Below, in pieces: positions 12,068 to 25,005 of a stretch of DNA of 64,000 nucleotides (the stretch's first letter is position 1; each line of letters opens with the position of its first letter). The position numbers were made by a program, and so were the translations under genes. The notes under the pieces were generated by a model that made no database searches, was not told the origin of the DNA, and saw nothing but the letters and a program-made list of their open reading frames with translations. Source of the DNA: Coniochaeta sp. PMI_546 (Eukaryota > Ascomycota > Sordariomycetes > Coniochaetales > Coniochaetaceae). The stretch spans positions 2,301,362 through 2,365,361 of the forward strand of contig MU271148.1 in the NCBI GenBank assembly GCA_021432605.1, given 5' to 3'.

Positions 12068-13672
12068 ATGTCCGACCCCCTCCTAACGAGTCTCTGCACC
12101 ATATGCCATCGCGAGCCCCCGAAATACAAATGCCCCCGGTGTGGTGTCCGGACCTGCTCGCTGCCTTGCACGAAGAAACACAAAGCCTGGGCGTCCTGTA
12201 GCGGCGAGCGAGATCCAGCCTCCTTCGTTCCACGCGAGCGTCTGGTCACCGATGCCGGAGTAGACCACGACTACAACTTCATCTCAAAAATCGAGCGAGC
12301 GAAGGAGCGGTTCGAGAAAACGGTCATTGCGGAGAAGGGCTTGCTGGGCGAGGCTGAGGTCCGAGGGCCCAAACGGGGCGTGGAGGACAAGAGGTTCGAG
12401 AAGGTCTGGTATGGCGACCAGCTGGTCCATGAGCCTGCTACCAGAGGTAGCGGAAGAGGGGGCCGCTGGAGTGGGCGAGGTGGAGGGTCTGGAAGGGATG
12501 CTGGGCACGCGAGGTTCGATCAGCAAATCCGGCAGCGATTGAGGCAGAATGACATCCGAGTCTTGACGATGCCTAAGGGGCTCTCGAGACAGAAGGAGAA
12601 CAAGACGGCTTGGAATCGGAGAACGAACACGGTCAACTGGCAAGTTGAGTGGCTTCTGTTTGACGTCGATCGAACCAGGTCCGAAGCCGACAGCCCGACG
12701 CGCATCTGCCACAAGACTCTGGACGAGAAGCCGCTGTATCAAGCACTGGCAGAGACTTTGGAATGGGATCAATCTGCCGCTCAGAAGCGGAAGAGAGCAC
12801 GCGAAGATGGGGATCTGGGTGACGACGGCGACGAGCCACCTTTCAAGAAACAAAAACCTCCTTCGAGGAAACAGAGAGCCCTACAGTATGTCGATGCGAT
12901 GATCCCAAGTCAGGACTCGACTTCATCGACGTGGCCGGTCAGTGAGTACACGATGCAGTGTACCGTTACTGGCCGGTGGAGCCAAATGTCCTCCAACTCC
13001 TCAGTGGCGAAGAGCTGTGAGGAAGATGCTGCCGAGCTGGCCAAGCTTCGCTTCTTTCTCTACAAGCCGGCCACTCCTGACGACCCATCCAAAGGTCTCA
13101 TCCCTCTGTCAGCCATGGACACTCTTGTGGGGATCCTCTCGGGTCGGACTATCATCGAGTTCCCCACTATATATGTTCTTCGACCTGATGCGGCCTTGCC
13201 CGAGGGACTCACACTGGCTTCGACAGAACGGAGGAGCAGAGATGAAGAATCCGAGTCAGAGGAGGATAGAAAGGCAAGCGTCTCTAACCGAGCGCCCTTA
13301 CGGAAGAGCCGGACTTTTGAGAGGCCTGCCCGGTCAGCCGCGGAACTCGATCCTACCAACGCTAATCGGGCACCTCTGCGGAACAACAGGTTGTCTGGCA
13401 GGAGGGATGGCGGCAGCCATGACCGTCCACCGCGAAAATATGTCGGTCCCGCGCCAGATGACATGGACGTAGAGGAGGGGGAACTGAACAGTGAAGGAGA
13501 AGAGGTCTACAACGCAAGGCGGGCCATGGATATGGTAGCTGCCTCCATCATTTCCGATGCTAACAGCCTCGGCCACGACCACGAAGTTAGTCTGGTTGGA
13601 CCTTCTGAGCAGGACCAATCCGGCCCGGCCAGAGGATTGGTCGATTACGGGAGTGACTCTGAAGTCGACTAG
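12068..13672 (+). CDS. BCD1: Box C/D snoRNP assembly factor Bcd1 (HIT zinc finger)
   Basis: A single exon encodes 534 residues. The N-terminus is a zf-HIT module with ligand pattern Cys10, Cys13, Cys22, Cys25, Cys30, Cys34, His38 and Cys44, including CTICHREPPKYKCPRC. In the family it folds as a cross-braced treble clef and is found in Bcd1/ZNHIT6, ZNHIT3 and related proteins. The mid-region motif VNWQVEWLLF followed by KTLDEKPLYQAL is typical of Bcd1, which acts in the nucleus in assembly of box C/D snoRNPs needed for rRNA methylation and processing. The start is the ATG just before the zinc finger. The C-terminal third is acidic and low-complexity (ESESEED, DDMDVEEGELNSEGEE) and may be disordered. 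An RGG-like stretch (GSGRGGRWSGRGGGSGRD) lies near residues 125-145. The gene stands alone between two long gene-poor stretches. Confidence 0.92.
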   Translation: MSDPLLTSLCTICHREPPKYKCPRCGVRTCSLPCTKKHKAWASCSGERDPASFVPRERLVTDAGVDHDYNFISKIERAKERFEKTVIAEKGLLGEAEVRGPKRGVEDKRFEKVWYGDQLVHEPATRGSGRGGRWSGRGGGSGRDAGHARFDQQIRQRLRQNDIRVLTMPKGLSRQKENKTAWNRRTNTVNWQVEWLLFDVDRTRSEADSPTRICHKTLDEKPLYQALAETLEWDQSAAQKRKRAREDGDLGDDGDEPPFKKQKPPSRKQRALQYVDAMIPSQDSTSSTWPVSEYTMQCTVTGRWSQMSSNSSVAKSCEEDAAELAKLRFFLYKPATPDDPSKGLIPLSAMDTLVGILSGRTIIEFPTIYVLRPDAALPEGLTLASTERRSRDEESESEEDRKASVSNRAPLRKSRTFERPARSAAELDPTNANRAPLRNNRLSGRRDGGSHDRPPRKYVGPAPDDMDVEEGELNSEGEEVYNARRAMDMVAASIISDANSLGHDHEVSLVGPSEQDQSGPARGLVDYGSDSEVD

Positions 13673-16600
13673 GCACGAGGTATCCGAGGCTTAACAGTGG
13701 AGATATGAAGCCCAGAGATAGGATACAATGATACCCGAGCTAACAATGCATGCTCACAATTCCACATCCACTGGCATTTGACAATGTTCATGGAGTCAGC
13801 ATGAGATAGCTGACCCAATGGACCTTCACAGGCTGTATTACAGAGAGGACATCGGAAGCACGCTCATGTTAGCTCATACTATTGAGGCAGTCATAACCGT
13901 GACCCACGCTTGGGAGCGGGCGGACATTATGTGTGAAAACAATGGTGCTTTCCAGCAGCCGTTCTTATCACTACTTGACAGATACTGCTAGGCGTTGGTT
14001 CATGTAGGTAGTGTCGTGTTCACCATAATACAGTCTATGTAGCTGGCACGCCGCCAGTGTAGTTGGAAGTGAAGCTCAGGCCGCAGCACCGATATTGAGA
14101 AGTGAGAGGAGTTTGGTTGCCAGCCTTCAGGTTATCTTATGTCGACCGCGTGCCGAGTGTCTCTCTGTCTCCCTACAGGTCGGCCGTTCGGACCAGCCCA
14201 GGCCGATGTTCTCTACAGTATTCCAAGGACACTGGAAGACGAGCGAGAAAGTCGGTGACATAGTACTTGCTCACGCGATAGGGATAAAAGTAGGCTAGGT
14301 AGAAATAAGTGTTCGTTTAAGCATTTGGCACTTCGTCATCGTGTGTGCAGCTAATGACTTGACTTTGTAGGACTTGGATACCTGTCACTCCTGGAACTTG
14401 TTCTGACATGGTTGAAATTGGCCAACTGCCTGTCCTTTGTCTGATATGCTACCGATAACCAGCGGTCTATATATCAACTTGACCAGCAAGGACTTGAAAT
14501 CTAAAGGAAGAAGCGCTGGTTTCAACGGAGGAAAGGAGAGGTGTGGCGAGTAGAAAGAAGTGATGGGTGATTATGACTGATGGAATATATGCGTCGATAT
14601 GTTGGCCGTCTGAACCTTAGACTTGCACACCTTGTCAGAGCTTAGACTCGCATAAAAATTAGTCGGATGTGTAGGCTTAAGGCAAGCTAGCGATAATCTG
14701 ACTACATGTGAGTATTCTACGCTGTTCATCCGCACTTTTCTAACCTGACGAGTGAAGATTCCACATCGCCATGCTTCAGCAATGCCGATTTGCGACTTCT
14801 CCAGGAACAATCACAAGCAGATGGCATCAAAATGCACACCTAGGTTGAGACGGTACGAAATAGAGGACCGTTTGCAGTGTGCCACAGTCCAGCTCCGGGT
14901 ACAGTCCACCCAAATGCATGACCGATTCACAGACAGAGTCTCATGACCCCAAGGTCATCTCCGCAGCCGGGCTGGCGATTTGAAGAGCGAAGGTGTTGGA
15001 CAGACGGTGCCGTATGCCCGAACTCAGCAGTCTGTGTCCTTATGTCAGATAGCCAGACTATGTCGGGATACACCCAGCCGAGTAATAAATGTCTTGATCT
15101 GTACGTCTCAAGTAAGCAAAGGCGCGCGGCGGCAGCTTTGGAACGGACACACAGCACGATATCTCAAGTGCGTGTAGACATCAGACACCGATCGGCTACC
15201 GGTTGTCGTCGATTCCGGGTCTATTATCGGGCCGGCTGGTGCTTACTTGTCGTACTGTCGAGATCCAACCGGCCCTTATGCAAGTCATCCCAACAATTCC
15301 GGACTGGCGCGCCGATATTACCGGACCACCTCTCTTGTCGATAGCTATTTCATCGAAGCTCTAGTCGAGACGTTTGGGGTGCCACTGCTAAAGGTCCTGC
15401 GACTTAACGAAACTATGTATGAGGCGCTGGGCGCAGTGTCGGGGAAAGCTACTACCACTGAGCAGTCGCCCAGAGCAGAACTCGCATCCCACGATGTACC
15501 CTTGATGAGGACAATCATTAGCACGGTGTTAACCTCCCCTCGGGTATACTCATCCTGTAATCTTCCCTGACGAGTCTTCCTGAGGTGGCGATTCTCCGAG
15601 CTCGCTCTGTCTGTCGGAAACGTCGCAGGCAGAAGATGACACTGGTAAGATGGGAATAAGCGTGGGGTGCAAACAGATCTTGCCTAGTCCCAAACCTACT
15701 CCTCAATGTGTGGTAGCAATGAAGAGGCAGTGTGAGAATTCGCAGAACGGTGAGGAATGAGAACTGGAGCCACCATCCCAGGCATGACCAGGGTGCGAGC
15801 GGACGTGGAAATAAACAAAAACCGGCAAGCGTTCCTCTCAGATTTGGTGTGTCACAAGCGCCAACCGTGTGTACTGCACAGTCGAGGTGCGGCTGAGACG
15901 ATGTTACGCGGGCGAGTGATCTTCCAGACTTATGCATGACGCCAAACACGGATTTGTTGACGACGCGGACATCAAGGGCGTTGACCGTCGTTTCTCTCGC
16001 TAGATTCGGGTGATACCGTAGCCCAACTCACGAAGCCAAGGTTCGAGAATGGCAAAATTTGGGCGCCATTGCAAATCGTACTAGGAAAAGACACTGCTGC
16101 CCTCTGCCGATTAAGTAAGAATATTAAACAGTGAGCACACGTTGCGTTGCAACCCCTGAAAGAAATTCTCCGAGACAGTTCGAAAATGTCTGGAAAATGT
16201 GATGATATACGTGAGTGCGCCTGACATGTGAAAGTCCCTGGAGGATTTTAAAGTTTAGCGAGGCGCTAATGAATGCGACTAGTGCGGGTCTGAAAAGGCC
16301 CGGAACAGGGTTCAGAACGAGCCGAATTCCAGAGCTCTCTGGTCGGGACCTTGGTTCCAGAGTCGGCAAGGGTCGAAGACACCCGAGAGGCAGAGCTGAA
16401 AACGAAGCCGAAGCACCATGTGGAAGAAGTCTACGGGAGCTCGAGACGGGGGATCTCGAACCCGAAGCTTGCAAAGAGTCGAACATTGGTAGAGGCGTAG
16501 TGTAAGCTCTCGGGCTCATCAAGTTTTGCGACCTCCAGCTGCTGAGGGCAGTAGCTAGGGTGGTTTGCTGCAGGCATCCGAACACAGACAACTCGACATG

Positions 16601-17478
16601 AAAGAAAACCTATTTATGAGCCAATCAAAATTAGAGCTGGTCTGTGTGCCTGGATGATAAGCTTTGCAGGAATGGTGACGAGATATGATGAGCATCAGAA
16701 CCATTTCTGCATTCCCTGCCCTGTTTCAGCGCCATCCACCTCCAGCCAGGTGCGTCGCTGGCCGTCATTGATATGGCTGACTCCCAGCCTAGGAGTCAAC
16801 CTCTTGATAGCGAAGCGTTCAGATGTCTACCGTGGAACAGGAAGTCGTCCTCTGCGAGAGATAGGCGGCTAGAGAGAGAGGCTCTGATGGCGGGGCCTTC
16901 TGTACACAGTAGTGGTGACGGGCGCTCGGTGTGGGTGGGATGTGGGGCCTTAAAGTGACCGTTGGAGCTGATCGCCTCAGAATCACATGCCAGCAGGAGA
17001 CGCAATCAGTGACACAGGCCACGATCCTTATCACGCCCTCTCAGTGGCCATACTCGCCCAGCATTCCCTCCAAGCACCTTTGGAAAGCTCAAACACCCCA
17101 CTTTGTGCGACCAAACCGGCGTGGCATTCAGCCTCTGCACCTGTCAGAAGCGTGCTTCTGCCAGAAGCACATGCAATTCAAACGGCCTGCGAGTGCGAGG
17201 TGTGGCGTCAGACGCTGTGCTTTTTAGCTCCTGTCGTCCCTCGTCTCCTCGCAGAAACCTGTCTCCTTTGCTTCCTATCCTTCCATTGTCTCTGCTTTTG
17301 TCCCTCAACTCAGAGATACTTTCGTCTACACTGGTATAGAAAGATTTACTGCTTCAGCTCTAGGTCTACTTCCAATACTTCTTTGTAGACTCCTACTTCT
17401 CTTCGACACACACACACACAAGCACACAAGCATACATACTCGTACACACGCACAAGTACGCACAAGCAGATCAGAGTA
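13673..17478. other. Gene-poor stretch of 3.8 kb
   Basis: This is the longest stretch without a recognisable gene. The last 270 bases (about 17210-17478) are CT-rich and then CA-rich and form the likely leader of the CAP20 gene. Elsewhere I find only short open frames without protein features, and no RNA gene, LTR, terminal inverted repeat or RIP-like AT-rich block. Confidence 0.5.
17404..17466. repeat. CA-rich microsatellite in the CAP20 leader
   Basis: A pure (AC)n tract at about 17406-17420 grades into an imperfect CA-rich run that ends just before the CAP20 ATG at 17479. It is preceded by a pyrimidine-rich stretch. Together they are likely 5' untranslated leader. Confidence 0.8.
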
Positions 17479-18093
17479 ATGTCGTCACCACAAGTTAATG
17501 GCGATGTGCCACATTCGGCCTTCATCGACGTATGCCACCCCTCTCACCAATCTTGAACCATCATGAGACACACACCATGACCTATACTAACATCAATCCA
17601 GCACCTCCTCAACTACCCGGTGATCAATGACGGCCTCAAGACCTTCAAGTCCAACCCCTACGGCCAAAAGTCTCTCGAACTCAGCGACTCGGCCTACAAG
17701 ACGTTCGCGCAGCCGGTCATCCCCTACTTCTCCAAGCCCTACCAGTACGTGTCTCCGTACGTCAAGAAGGCCGACGATCTGGGCGACAAGACCCTCTCTG
17801 CTGTCGATGAGCGATTCCCCGTCGTCAAGAAGCCGGCCGGCGAGATCTACAAGGAGGCCCGCGACCTCGTCCTCCTGCCGTACCGGACGGGCCTCGCAGG
17901 CAAGGACCACGTCTTCGAGACGTACAGCGGCGAGGTCAAGAAGGTCGGCGGCGACAACCTGGTGACCTACAGCAAGGCGCTGCTTACAACGACGCTTATC
18001 GTCACGACTGAGGTCATCCAGTCCATCAGCGGGTTCCTCGGTGCCAAGAAGGAGCAGACCAAGAGCGTCGTGGACGACAAAGTGAACAACTAG
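17479..18093 (+). CDS. CAP20: CAP20 perilipin-like lipid-droplet protein
   Basis: Two exons, 17479-17529 and 17602-18093, are joined across a 72-nt intron with a TACTAAC branch site and CCAG acceptor, giving 180 residues. The first exon is only 17 codons (MSSPQVNGDVPHSAFID), matching the short N-terminus of CAP20. The second contains the family-typical segments HLLNYPVINDGLKTFKSNPY, QPVIPYFSKPYQYVSPYV and DLGDKTLSAVDERFPVVKKP. Colletotrichum CAP20 was described as a gene induced during appressorium formation and is a fungal perilipin: it coats lipid droplets and controls lipid mobilisation used for turgor and storage. The C-terminal Leu/Val-rich amphipathic stretch (LLTTTLIVTTEVIQSISGFL) fits droplet association. 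A CT-rich and CA-rich leader precedes it. Confidence is high because identity to the family runs through the whole length. Confidence 0.93.
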
Positions 18094-19974
18094 TGGGGAT
18101 CTTTTTTCTGAGATGTGTTTGTTTCTGGCAGGGTTATAGACTTTTTGTGGTAATTGGATGTTTTCCTTGTTTCAGTATACCCAAAATCAATTCTCGATTA
18201 CGTCATGACAGGTTTCTGAGACGAGGACTATATTGCACAAAATAACTTTGTCACGAGAAGACGAATTGCTTATTCTATTCCTTTTTTTTCTTCTCTTCTT
18301 CCTTTGCCAGCGATTTATGAGAGGTTGCCGGTGTACACAATTTGGTCCACCACCATAATGTGCTTTATCAGATCGATTCCAAGCTGGGCTATCTATCAAT
18401 CCGATGGACCTGGAAAATTGTGTGAATGAAACGGATGTTACGTTAGCCTTAGATAGCTCAAGGCAGAGTAGAAAAATGTATTGATTCACAAAGAGACGAT
18501 TTCGTATGTCCCCCGGAACGCGTTATAAATGTAGGCTGGGAAGTCAGTCGAGTTTGCATTGAATGGCTACCTTAGGTCGTATCAGCATCACACCACCGCA
18601 GTGGCTAATACCGTTCGCCGTTTGGAGCCCTGACTGTAACATGAAGTATTTGCACCAGGCGTAAAATTGTTCCTATGGATGGTTTTGACCAAGCCATTGG
18701 CTGTCCGGCACATGGCCTTGCTCAGAACCGGTGCAAAAGATCTTGGATGTCTTTTCCTCGATATCAGAAGAGAGAACGTGAGGATGGCTCTGAACGTGTT
18801 CACACATATCCTTGTACCGACTCGGTAGGCATACAGGCATAGGGGTCGTAAGTGTTATATCTACAATAGGCCGTGGAAGTTGAGGATGTGGCAATGAACA
18901 CGTAGTGTATAGTCGGATGCCCGAGGACGTCTTCATGTATGGGTTTGCATGTGAGAATACCGACATTGCCGCCTCCATCACCCTTGGCAGGGTTGTTAGC
19001 CTGTGTGCTTCTCGTAGCTACAAAGCACGGCAACTACCAACCACTTTCGAGGGAGAGCGCTAACCTACTCTATCATAACCAATTCATCTCGGCGCAGCAA
19101 GAGTCTGCAGCGCCACTTCAGAGACAATCATGACGAGCCTGGTGTCGTTCATCGTCGTTCATTGCATGAGGCAACCGGAGGTTAGCTATGCCGATGCCAC
19201 AATCACTCAACCTCTGCCGCCAACACTTCGCTTGCACTGACATGGATATCAATATTGTGGCCTTCACTTGGAAAAGAAAGTCTGCGTTAGGACCTTCCAT
19301 CATGGTGTTAGACTTTCGTGGCAATTACTGGGTTTCATGGTCGTAGAGACGCTGAACCTACATGTCTAAAGTCTAAACAGTGCTTAGTATATCGTCATTG
19401 CTGCTCCATCAAGGTCCTTCCACAATTGATGCTATGACCTCTCGCGATAAGCTGATAAGGCGGGGTCATTGTCCATCAACGTCCACGCCGCCCATGATTT
19501 GCATGCTGCGCACGTAACACAACAAGGATGCGGTAGTAGACAGAAGGAGGGCGACAGCTGAACAATTGACTCACTTGCAAAGCTCGGATTGTATTGAATA
19601 AATTATTCTGATCCGACCTAACTTGAGCCTTCCATCTCGAACCTTGACGCTATTCGGGTGACCTCGGCTGTTGCTTTTTAGTTCGTCCGATGGTATGCGG
19701 CACCTTGACCACTGAGGCACCTCACCTACCTCACCTGTCTCATCACTCTCACCTTTCACATCCACATCACCTCCATCAGCTCATCATCCTCCAAGTCTTC
19801 AGTCGTTGTCAATAAAATGGCCTGCTCTCCCTAGCAGCTGTGTCTCCCGGTAGTTCATTCTCAACTTCCACCTTAAACTGTGCCAGGTACACTCAGACGT
19901 GCCACATCTCGTCTCAGTCGATTGCTTGTCACGCAGTGACCACATCCTTACGAGTCGAGCACAGTTCGTATACC
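18094..19974. other. Intergenic, 1.9 kb, with CT-rich leader at its end
   Basis: After the CAP20 3' end there is no recognisable gene. From about 19716 to 19803 the plus strand is strongly pyrimidine-rich with short repeated CACCT units, which looks like the promoter or leader of the RING gene. A six-codon upstream open frame (ATG at 19817, stop at 19832-19834) lies in this leader. Confidence 0.55.
19817..19834 (+). promoter_or_regulatory. Upstream open reading frame in RING-gene leader
   Basis: The frame encodes MACSP then a stop, in the context AAAATGG, about 140 nt before the main ATG. It would be the first ATG scanned if transcription begins in the adjacent CT-rich tract. Whether the leader includes it is inference. 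Confidence 0.4.
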
Positions 19975-21546
19975 ATGCCGCCGCCACCAAACACGCCGGT
20001 AGCTGGCACCGGGACACCGACTCCTGCCCCGTTCGAACAATGGGATGCTCACTCCGACACCGAATCTAGGTCCGCCCAGCCTCCATCTCAGCCCACCTCT
20101 CGACCTCCCACTCCGGGACAAGTAGGATCGTCGTCGCGCTCAACGTCCAGGTCCGCTATCCGCTCCGGCTCCGCAACCCGCGCCAGCACACCTGTAATGC
20201 AGGAAATGCAGCACCCTCCTCCACGACCGCCGCGATCGCCTTTGCCCACGCCTCCAATCGACTACCAAGACCTCAACTACCTTGACGAGGTAGACGAGAC
20301 ACTCATCTGCCCCATCTGCCGCACTCCCTTCCACAAACCCATAACCACAAAGCGCTGCGGCCACACCTTCTGCACCGAATGCCTGCGCCGCGCCGTCGAG
20401 CTCCAACCCTGCTGCCCGATCGACAGGCAGCCCATCGCTTTCCACCCAGACCAGCTGTGCCACCCTCGTATTGTCAGCCACCAGCTGGACCGCCTCAAAG
20501 TGCGCTGCCCCAACTCGGGGTGCGCTTTCGTCACCACACGCGGGCTGATAAAGGCGCACTACGACCGGCATTGCGGACGTACACTCGTGCCCTGTCCAGA
20601 CTTGACCTGCGACAAGCTCGTGCCCAAGGAGGATGTTACCTCAGAATTAGGCTGTCTACACCGGGAGATGAGATGTCGATACTGCGACGCTGTGGTGTTG
20701 CTGGCCGATCGGGAGCAGCACTACGACAGGGACTGCGAGGGACATACGGAAAAGTGCTTGGGGTGCAATGCCGTCGTCGTACGGCATCGCATGTCGGACC
20801 ATGTCATGAACCATTGTCCCGAGTCGCAAGCGGTGTGCAGGTCCCACCCTTTCGGGTGCTCGGTTGCCGGCACAAGGAGGTTTGTAGAGCAGCATGAGAG
20901 CGGCGGCTGTGTCTACGAGGCCATCGGCAAGTTGATGAAGGACCGGGCCGAGGACAGGGCCGTCATCAGCGACCTTAGGGGACGTCTTACCGCTATGGAG
21001 CGGGTGAGAAATTCTAACCATAGTCGGCCACCTAGATCCGGTGGATCGGGCGGGGAAGGGTTTATGCGCGACCTCGACCTCGATGACGACCAGAGTTCGC
21101 AGCCGTTCCTCAACGACACTGGAAATGGAGCATGGGAGTCCCCAGAGGATTACATGCTCGCGCAATTCGAGCGTATGGAGGCCAAGATCGAGGATCTGCG
21201 CAAGAGCGTGACGGAGCTGGACGGCCGGCACAGCATGATGCTGCTCAACGAGACCCTGCCGCTCAAGGACCAGATCACCGAGCTGAGGAGCAATATGGGT
21301 GTTCTCGGTATGCATACTACCTGGCTTATGAACGTCCAGCGACAGAATCGCGGGGGCGCAGGCGCGGGCGTCGGCGGTGCTGGTCAGGGCCAACAGCAGC
21401 AGAGGAGCAATGGGGCGGGTGGTAGTGCTTCGACGACGACCTCCACTGGAAGAGCGGGCGATGCGGATGAGGGACGCGATTTTGCGGCGCAACGAGTACA
21501 TGTGGCTCCTCGACGCATGAGCGGGGAGAACCCGCCGCGACTCTGA
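19975..21546 (+). CDS. TRAF-like RING E3 ligase candidate (RING plus TRAF-type zinc fingers)
   Basis: A single exon of 523 residues starts at the first in-frame ATG (MPPPPNTPVAG); the open frame extends upstream only without an ATG. A Pro/Ser-rich N-terminus of about 100 residues precedes a RING with ligands Cys112, Cys115, Cys128, His130, Cys133, Cys136, Cys147 and Asp150. The last ligand is Asp (CPID), the C3HC3D variant seen in TRAF proteins. Residues of about 178-315 contain several TRAF-type zinc-finger repeats (for example CPNSGCAF...HYDRHC and CPDLTCDKLV...CRYCDAVV). A coiled coil follows near residues 390-460, then a Gly/Gln/Ser-rich tail. No C-terminal TRAF/MATH domain is present. 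The RING predicts ubiquitin-ligase activity and the zinc fingers and coiled coil predict protein binding and oligomerisation; the substrate is unknown. Confidence 0.85.
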   Translation: MPPPPNTPVAGTGTPTPAPFEQWDAHSDTESRSAQPPSQPTSRPPTPGQVGSSSRSTSRSAIRSGSATRASTPVMQEMQHPPPRPPRSPLPTPPIDYQDLNYLDEVDETLICPICRTPFHKPITTKRCGHTFCTECLRRAVELQPCCPIDRQPIAFHPDQLCHPRIVSHQLDRLKVRCPNSGCAFVTTRGLIKAHYDRHCGRTLVPCPDLTCDKLVPKEDVTSELGCLHREMRCRYCDAVVLLADREQHYDRDCEGHTEKCLGCNAVVVRHRMSDHVMNHCPESQAVCRSHPFGCSVAGTRRFVEQHESGGCVYEAIGKLMKDRAEDRAVISDLRGRLTAMERVRNSNHSRPPRSGGSGGEGFMRDLDLDDDQSSQPFLNDTGNGAWESPEDYMLAQFERMEAKIEDLRKSVTELDGRHSMMLLNETLPLKDQITELRSNMGVLGMHTTWLMNVQRQNRGGAGAGVGGAGQGQQQQRSNGAGGSASTTTSTGRAGDADEGRDFAAQRVHVAPRRMSGENPPRL

Positions 21547-23178
21547 TTCTGGTCTAGACCACGATGACCACTTAACGAACTCTGGAGAAATAATATCTCC
21601 TTAAGGTCATCACGATTCCGTACGAGATCACCGGGTTACTTCGTGGTGGACCGGACGTCCAACTTGAGGTTACAAGGATGGAGAAGACCTTCGAGTGCCG
21701 GAACTGGCTTTACCATGGCGATGATAGCCCTGTGAGAATGGTTCTGGCCGTGCACGAAGTTTTGGTCATATCGTCTATGGGCGCTGGCTGTCAAAGTGAC
21801 CCAAACAGAATTGTGGTCGGGTGTTTCGGCACTAGCACCGATGATGTTGTTCTCTGACGAGCTACTCGCGCGGTGTAAAGACATCATTACCGCACCGACA
21901 GTGGTTCATCGAGAGGGCGGTGCGGACAGGGGAAGGTATTATGGCCTGTCGCCTCTGACACGTGCTATCTTCGACCACGGAGCAGCTTTGGGACCGCCAA
22001 CTCTTCGAGGCAAACGGCCACCAACCAGTGGATGGCGAAGCTTTTAACCTCAATAGAGTACCGGACAAGAAGGCTGACTAGAACACCCCATTGAGCTTGC
22101 AGACCGACCTGGCCTTCAAGTCGTTCCGAACATGGCCCTGAAGCTTCAAGGGCTGACCCACACCTCCTTCTGATGCGCAAGTTATGTGGGAAGATCCTGG
22201 GGAAGAAGCGATGATATCAATGACTTTCCTTGATGCCACCGTTGTTCCCGATTGGCTTCACGACAGACTACTGCCACCAGAGTCGTCGAGCATCAGTCGA
22301 ATTCACCTACGAGACAGCAAAGAAGCGCACCGTTGGCGATAATGTGTTCGTACAAACCTGAATCATCATGGCGTCTACATGATCTGGCCGCGTGGCTTGC
22401 CGAACTTGAGACGGAGCTGTGGGAAATCGCTCTCTGCTTTTCCGGAACGGGTACAATATGATAACCATCATCTCATTTCGCCTTCCATTTTCTTCCACTT
22501 CCAAATAGAAGGGAAGAGACACGGAAAGGTTAACGATGGCGCTAGACCTCTTCCTTTTTCTTGCTTCGTCGATCGGGTAGCAGTTGGAGGCATGTAGCAT
22601 GGTGATGGGGTGCAAATCTGGTTATTATCGAGACGTGGGCGGATTTAGACCCTCCATCAGGCGCTATGCCCTCTTGATCAGGTAGATGAGGTTGGAAACA
22701 ACAGTCTGACGCCCTAGACCACACGGCCATTCAGCACTGCTGGGTAGATAAAGCTCGGCGACGAGCAAATACAAAATACGTTAGACTTTGAATACTGTCC
22801 GAACCAGCCATGCTTGCCCCGTGTCGTCATGGAACTGGGCATAGAATACTACAATGCTGAGCATGCTCAATTCTTGTCTGACGAGCAAGGGATCCCTCTG
22901 TATGTTCCCGAGAAGAGCTGCAGGCGTGACAGCCATGAAGTCAAGCTTAATCTCGCTGATAGTAGGACTGCGCCAAGAACCGGGGAATAGGAGCTGTTGT
23001 GGCGCTTGTGTATACGATCTAAGCCTCGCCCGGGACGGCTAATATGCATAGGTCAACAGACGGATAGGTCTCAAGCACGGAACAGGTAACGTGGATCGGG
23101 CAACGGGAGAATTTATTGCTCCTCAATTGGGTGTATACACAGGTACTACATAGCAAATCTCCAAGAAAAAAAGTGGTA

Positions 23179-23185
23179 TTTAGCC
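23179..23185 (-). promoter_or_regulatory. XlnR/Xyr1-type xylanase activator site
   Basis: The plus strand reads tttagcc, so the minus strand carries GGCTAAA, the published XlnR consensus. It lies about 205 bp before the ATG of the GH30 xylanase. A further GGCTAA occurs at 23037-23042 on the plus strand. Short motifs can occur by chance, but position and target gene fit. Confidence 0.5.
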
Positions 23186-23292
23186 AGATTGTGCTTCATT
23201 ATTGTACCTGACGCGGAGAGAATTGGGGTATGGGACAGGGAGACATCATGACAGAGCAGAGGCATAGACAAAGGGTATGAAAGACTGTCAAC

Positions 23293-23298
23293 CCCCGC
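23293..23298 (-). promoter_or_regulatory. CreA/Cre1-type carbon catabolite repression site
   Basis: The minus strand reads GCGGGG, which matches the SYGGRG consensus of the glucose repressor CreA/Cre1, about 95 bp before the GH30 ATG. A six-base degenerate motif is weak evidence by itself. Confidence 0.4.
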
Positions 23299-23390
23299 GG
23301 AACGAGACGGAAACGTTCGTAAACCTCTACAAGCAAGTACAGGGTTCGTTCAGACTGTAGAGGGTCACATCCAATGAACATCACTCCAAG

Positions 23391-25005
<1,615 letters not shown>

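Larger units (their letters stand above)
21547..23390. other. Intergenic, 1.8 kb; promoter of the GH30 gene at its end
   Basis: No gene is recognisable. The last 400 bases form the GH30 promoter, with a GGCTAAA site on the minus strand at 23179-23185, a GGCTAA half-site at 23037 on the plus strand and a GCGGGG site on the minus strand at 23293-23298. Confidence 0.55.

Noticed and set aside
15247-15570. 107-codon plus-strand frame with a protein-like middle part
   Set aside because: No recognisable family, no promoter or splice context, and overlapping open frames on both strands; best read as chance.
16401-16520. Possible minus-strand tRNA, from a GGTTCGAGATCC B-box-like sequence
   Set aside because: No matching A box and no acceptor stem can be drawn around it.
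16124-16591. 155-codon minus-strand frame in the 3.8-kb gene-poor stretch
   Set aside because: It starts with TTG, has an unstructured Ser/Pro/Leu composition, and lacks domain, signal peptide or splice context.
20656-21501. 281-codon minus-strand frame
   Set aside because: Antisense of the TRAF-like RING exon, which has clear zinc-ligand patterns on the plus strand.
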